Origin: Thamnidium elegans
Taxonomy: Eukaryota > Mucoromycota > Mucoromycetes > Mucorales > Mucoraceae
DNA: 64,000 nt
Assembly: GCA_025201345.1 (NCBI GenBank)
Contig: JAIXMG010000011.1
Coordinates: forward strand, 434,001 to 498,000
Reading direction: 5' to 3'
The notes beneath the pieces were generated by a model. That model was not told where the DNA came from. It ran no database searches and saw only the letters and a program-made list of their open reading frames with translations. The position numbers and the translations under genes were made by a program. Below are positions 59,112-64,000 of this stretch, one piece after another (within the stretch, counting starts at the first letter, position 1; every line of letters begins with the position of its first letter).

Positions 59112-60613
59112 ATGCAAGACTATAAAACTTATGCAACAATAAATGAGTTACCGATTGAAGAGTCAAAGAATAAACTAGTTAAGCTTATTCCTGATCAAAA
59201 CATCACAATCATTCCCGAATATACTTTAGAAACAGGTTCAAAGTTAACAAATGTTCCTATCGCATGGAAATCATGGGGAAAATTAAATGAAAACGGTGAT
59301 AATTGTATGGTTATTTGTCATGCGCTTACTGGTAGTGCTGATGTTGAAGACTGGTAAAAAAAAAAAAAAGGGTATAAACAAAAACTTTTGTATATTTACT
59401 ACTCTTTTTTGTATTATTAAAAGGTGGGGTCCATTAATGGGTCCAAAAAGAGCATTTGATTACTCAAAGTTCTTTATTGTTTGTTGTAACGTACTCGGTT
59501 CCCCTTACGGTTCTGCATCCCCTTTAACAATTAATCCCGAAACAGGTAAAGTGTACGGTCCCGAATTCCCTCTAGTAAGCGTAAGAGACGATGTAAATCT
59601 TCATCGTCTTATTTTGAATCATCTTGGTGTAAAACAAATTGCTGTTTGCGTTGGTGGTTCAATGGGCGGTATGCAAGTACTTGAATGGGCTCAAATGGGT
59701 CAAGACTATGTTCGTACAATTGTACCTATCGCTACTTCCGGTCGTCATTCCGCTTGGGGTATTAGTTGGGGTGAAGCTCAAAGACAATCCATCTATAGTG
59801 ATCCTAATTATGGTAAGTAATAACTTCATGGAGGCGGGGATAAAATAGATGAGATGCCAATCTTTTTTTTTTTTTTTTTTTTCGTGTGTATCAGCTGATG
59901 GTTATTATACGGATGATAAACCTCCTGTGGTCGGTCTTTCCGCTGCTAGAATGTCTGCATTACTTACATACAGATCCCGCGATTCATTCGAGTCTAGATT
60001 TGGCCGTAAAGCAGCAGCTGTATCCAAGCAAACCCCTCAGCGAGCCAATTCATCTGGAGAAGCCAACCGTTTAATCCATAACGACGGTCACCGCGCAACC
60101 AGTCCACCTGAATCCAGAAACGAAGCTACCAAAGATGATAAAGGATCTATGCCAACACCGTTCGTATTCTCAGCGCAATCTTATCTTCGATATCAAGGTA
60201 GCAAATTTATTAGTAGATTCGACGCCAATTGTTATATTGCTTTGACCCGAAAAATGGATTCACACGATTTATCACGTGGAAGAGGTGATTATTTCGATTT
60301 ATTAGCATCTATTAGTCAACCTGCTCTTGTGATCGGTATAGAATCGGATGGTTTGTTCACTATTTCCGAGCAGTATGAGTTGGCAGAAGGTATGGCCGAT
60401 ACTGAAATGATCGTCATTGATTCTCCTGATGGACATGATGGTTTCTTACTTGAATTCGATCAGATTAACCGTCACATTTTGAACTTTATTAAGCGCGTTG
60501 TACCTGAAATTTTTAATTCTAGTACCATCACTGAAGAAGAAGCGAATGAAGTAGTAAAGGCAACAAAAACTAGTTTGTTTGGTGAAGCCGAAGTAGATAT
60601 TACTCAATGGTAG
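59112..60613 (+). CDS. MET2: Homoserine O-acetyltransferase
   Basis: Acetyl-CoA + L-homoserine to O-acetylhomoserine, first step toward methionine. About 450 residues. Exons 59112-59353, 59424-59812, 59895-60613. Start MQDYKTYATINELPI. Alpha/beta-hydrolase fold. The first strands hold WKSWGKLNENGDNCMVICHA, then WWGPLMGPKRAFDYSKF; the nucleophile is in VGGSMGGMQVLEWA. The catalytic acid is probably in IGIESDGLFTISEQ and the His in GHDGFLLEFDQI. A mid-protein insert of about 60 polar residues (AAVSKQTPQRANSSGEANR, EATKDDKGSMP) is typical of fungal MET2. Family fit is strong; homoserine rather than serine acetyltransferase follows from motif and length. Confidence 0.95.
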
Positions 60614-61022
60614 TTTTTTTGGGGGGAAGCAGTGTACAATTATGATGATTTTAGAATAAACTATATACATATATATATATATATAAAACTGTGTGTTGCC
60701 GAGATATCTAAATTGCTAAATATATATAGATCTTGTAAAAAGTTTAATTAAACTTGACTATTACAGAAAAAAAAAAGAGGGGTAGTTGCCATATCTATAA
60801 AACAAAAAGTTTAAACTTTAAAACACCAATCATATAAACTATTCAAATTACATAAATGATATATCCCCTATAAAAAAAAAATGTCATTATCCACTTGACA
60901 CTACCTTATACCATTTTAAAGAATACATTGTAATTTTAAACCTCTCCTTTTTTGCGTGTATATACATATATATATATATCATTAGTTACAAGCTTAAATT
61001 CTGACATTCCATTTTAAAACGT

Positions 61023-61058
<36 letters not shown>

Positions 61059-61451
61059 ACTCGCAATAATGCTACTTTCCGCTATTGTGTCCGAGAATAG
61101 CTGTGCTTTACTTTTATATATACATATATTGTCAATTCACTGGAATAATAACGCAATCCTCAAATCATATTTTATAGGCTATTTCCGGGCCCCGTCCTTC
61201 GTTTTATACCCGCACATTTTATGAGTGTTCCTGTAAATGCAATATTACCTTTTAGATGAGTATATAAGTTTAATATTTGCTATTTTTTTTTAGGGTTTCC
61301 AAAGAAATGATAAGCTTTAATTTAGCCATAAAAAGAATGATGAACAGCATAATGGTTGTAGTTTCGATCATCTGATTACTTCAGGAGTAAAAGGCAAAAC
61401 TATTGTGGTACCAATAAGGATAAATACAGCCTACTATGTAGGATATTTTAT
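60614..61451. other. Convergent spacer
   Basis: MET2 and aldo-keto reductase 3' flanks. Includes a 34-base A-run (61024-61057) and AT repeats near 60670-60685 and 60967-60979. No gene. Confidence 0.6.
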
Positions 61452-62809
61452 TTATAAATCATTTTTATGTAAACCGAAAACATCGACCTGCCAGGAATAG
61501 TAAGGATCGCCTAATCGATGAGGTTCTTTACCTTCTATAAGTTTGTTGATGGTCGTCAAGTCTTGGTCGTCAAGCTTCACATGGTGGAGATTGGAAATAA
61601 TACGAGATGGTGTAACAGATTTGGGAATAACTGCATAACCTCGTTTAATACCCCAAGAGATTAAAATTTGAGCAGGTGTTGCATTATTTTTTTTGGCAAT
61701 TTCGATCTATAGTGAATATAAGTATCATGCTATTACATTTCCCTCCCCCCCTTTTTTTTAATAATTACTATAATTTGATCTTTCATCAATGGTGAATCAC
61801 TACTGCCCAAAGGAGAATAAGCAGTAACTAAAGTTTATAACGTTACTAAAAAAAAAAAGAAAAAAAAACTGCGTTACTTTTTTGCTCTTACCTAAAATAT
61901 TATGATCTTGACAATATTTCACCAATTCAAATTGAGGCAAGAATGGATGTACTTCAATTTGGTTGACAGCTGGCGGGATCTTTTGCGTCTTGGACAATTT
62001 TTCAAAGTTTTCAATACTAAAATTGCTAACACCAACCGAACCAAGCCTTTCTCCAACCAGTTCTTCCATAGCCTGTACTTTTTGTTTTTAGAAAACGGCT
62101 TTTTTTTTTTATAAAAATTTACTTACGGCATAAGTCACCGTAAAATCAGTATCATCTAATAGAATATGACCATCGGCGTCTCTCGGTTGTTTAACATCAG
62201 AAGGCTGGAAAGAAACAGGCCTAATACATATTACTACTAATTAACACACACACACACACACACAATAAAAAACCATAATAATTTACCAGTGCATAAGGTA
62301 AAGATCAAGATAATCCAACTGAAGGTTAGCAAGTGAAGTTTCAAAAGCAGGCTTGACAAGTTCAGGTCGATGACTTGTATTCCAAAGCTTGGTGGTAATA
62401 AAAAGCTCGCTACGAGGTACCCCACAATCTTTAATAGCTTGTCCTACTTCTTTTTCGTTACCGTCTGGTTTAAAAAAAAAAGTATGGGGAGGGGTTAGAA
62501 AAATTTTGAGTTAAAAAAGGGCCACGTATATCTTTACAAACAAAAGCGGTGTCTATATGTCTATACCTAGTAAATTGAATTTTTCTTTAAATAAAAAAAA
62601 TAAAAAAAAATAGAAAATGTCAATTTGGCTCTTTACCCGGATTTAATAGCTGTTATGACAGCATCGTACACTTCAGAAGGCTTGGATTTCCAACTGCCAA
62701 GACCGATAGCAGGTATAGTTTTGCCGTTGTTTCTAATGTATTGTTGTTAAATATAATAAAAAGCCGTAAGAATAATTGACCCTTACAACTTAAAAACTTG
62801 ATCACACAT
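61452..62809 (-). CDS. Aldo-keto reductase, multi-exon
   Basis: NADPH-dependent carbonyl reductase of the AKR family, about 300 residues. ATG at 62809 ([20 protein letters not shown], spliced across the first intron), ending VFGLHKNDL at 61452. Exon 2 is a 29-nt microexon (62538-62566) coding YRHIDTAFV, with the catalytic Asp; the next exon begins [11 protein letters not shown], with the catalytic Tyr. Lys is in [10 protein letters not shown] and His in DLYLMHWPV. Then [23 protein letters not shown], the short [13 protein letters not shown] segment, [19 protein letters not shown] for coenzyme, and [10 protein letters not shown]. Seven or more exons. Substrate not predictable. The splice pattern is unusual (microexon) but keeps frame throughout. 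Confidence 0.93.
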
Positions 62810-64000
62810 TTGAGAAAATAAAAAGAAAATAAAAAAGCAAAAAAAGGTAAATTAGTCTGAAGACGGGAAAAAGGTCTGGTATTTAATTTATATGATAGGG
62901 AAAAAAAAAAAAAAATGCATGTAAATGTGTAACTATGCTTAGGTAATCTGCTCTCTGATTTATGGCTGGTTTACAAGATAACGTATTAAACATAGAATCA
63001 GTTTAAAAAAAAACTTTACCGCACAAGTATTTTTTTTCGGTGCTTATTCCAAGTGGCAATATAATATAGTTCTCTGATACATCCATAAATAAACAGCAAC
63101 TTGTAAGTAATGTAATTGGAAGTAAATAATCTGAATATACTTGACAACTAAAAACAATAGTTACTACCAGCCAAGAGTGTGGAAAGTTTTGGTTCGCACA
63201 AAAAACATTTTACTGTATTTATGCCAAACCATATCTGTATTAACTCTATAGTTGTGATTCTTTTTAATCATCTTTTTGTTATTATACTCTACAGTCGACG
63301 GTTACGTTATTTTTTGTAGTTCGCTCAGTCATTATCTTGCTCTTACAAATCTCATATGAGTGACACTGTATTTTTTCTAAATGGCGTTGTTCTATTACGC
63401 GGCTCTCTTGCTATCAACACAATAATAACATCGTTCATTACTCCTATTATCAAACTTAAAAAAAAAGATATAAAAAGACCTATTTTATTCACTATTATCC
63501 TGTATGTACCTTGAATCAACTCGAGAATAAATGTATACGCGATAATAAAAATGCGCGTTTATTTAAGTAATGAAGAAATTGTATGAAAGTGTCTAGTCTT
63601 CAAATATATTACAAATCGATGTTATTCATAAACGAAAGGATAATAATCAAACTGATAGGGAGAGGATAATGAAATAAACCTTACAAAGTAATTAGTATAT
63701 AAGGACGATAATTTTATACTTGAATGGAGTGTGTATTAACTAGGAAAAGTAATTAAATACAGAGAGTTGCTAAGTGATGAAAGATTGAAAAGGGATACAG
63801 TCTAAACCAAATAACATCAACACAAAGATACTTCTAGCCCTACATATCATAGTTAGTAGTTTTAAATGTATTGTTATGTGTCATTTTAATACATAGCTCT
63901 GTACTATTATACTTACTAAATATAATTAAAGTAGACCTAATGTTTAAGCTCTTGCAGAAAACGATACACAAAATATTTTTTTGTATAATAGCTTGGACAA
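62810..64000. other. Gene-poor end of window
   Basis: 1.2 kb AT-rich with the aldo-keto reductase promoter at its left. Carries a short repeat (about 63262-63310) resembling one at 11510-11556. No gene. Confidence 0.6.

Overview
The window looks like chromosomal DNA of an AT-rich, intron-rich early-diverging fungus. A Mucoromycota/Mucorales-type genome is the best guess. The basis is compact genes with many 50-120 bp introns, very long A/T homopolymers in introns and spacers, a fungal VTC polyphosphate polymerase pair, fungal-type GH18, SER3/33 and MET2 enzymes, a YG-rich PEX13, and a MATA-HMG factor. The species cannot be named from sequence alone. Nothing points to a bacterium, virus or plasmid.

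Layout. 0-11 kb: SEC7 (running off the left edge), a PPR-like mitochondrial protein, a small T1/BTB protein and a DUF2828 vWA protein, all on the minus strand. 11-13 kb: gene-poor, with one doubtful spliced ORF. 13-22 kb: a minus-strand run of SCP2-like protein, acyl-CoA oxidase, SF3A1 and AATF/BFR2. 22-24 kb: gene-poor, with a broken SWIM-type ORF and tRNA-Gly. 24-27 kb: transportin. 28-33.5 kb: two tandem VTC genes. 34-42 kb: BAX-inhibitor-like membrane protein, chitinase, HSP90, an unassigned conserved-looking gene and the MATA-HMG factor. 42.5-46.8 kb: divergent RPL35/RPL43, an ankyrin protein and a small coiled-coil protein. 46.8-52.4 kb: accessory stretch with tRNA-Tyr, a 240-290 bp direct repeat pair, a frameshifted pseudogene and a MITE-like inverted-repeat element. 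52.5-63 kb: PEX13, a CaMKK/SAK1-like kinase, divergent SER3/33 and MET2, and an aldo-keto reductase. The last 1.2 kb is empty.

Shared themes. Three genes serve peroxisomes: SCP2-like and acyl-CoA oxidase both end in SKL and sit next to each other, and PEX13 is the import-pore protein. Two divergent pairs may share promoters: RPL35/RPL43, both with an ATG-only first exon, and SER3/33 with MET2. The two VTC subunits lie in tandem, one with all polymerase residues and one with two replaced.

The most unusual signal is an 11-bp phased array of CACGTGA-like units about 50-57 bp upstream of each of the two tRNA genes, followed by a TATA-like stretch. The two tRNAs are unrelated and 24 kb apart, and the units point the same way relative to each. 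This suggests a Pol III upstream element that I do not recognise as described. The MITE-like element and the direct repeats are the other structural novelties.
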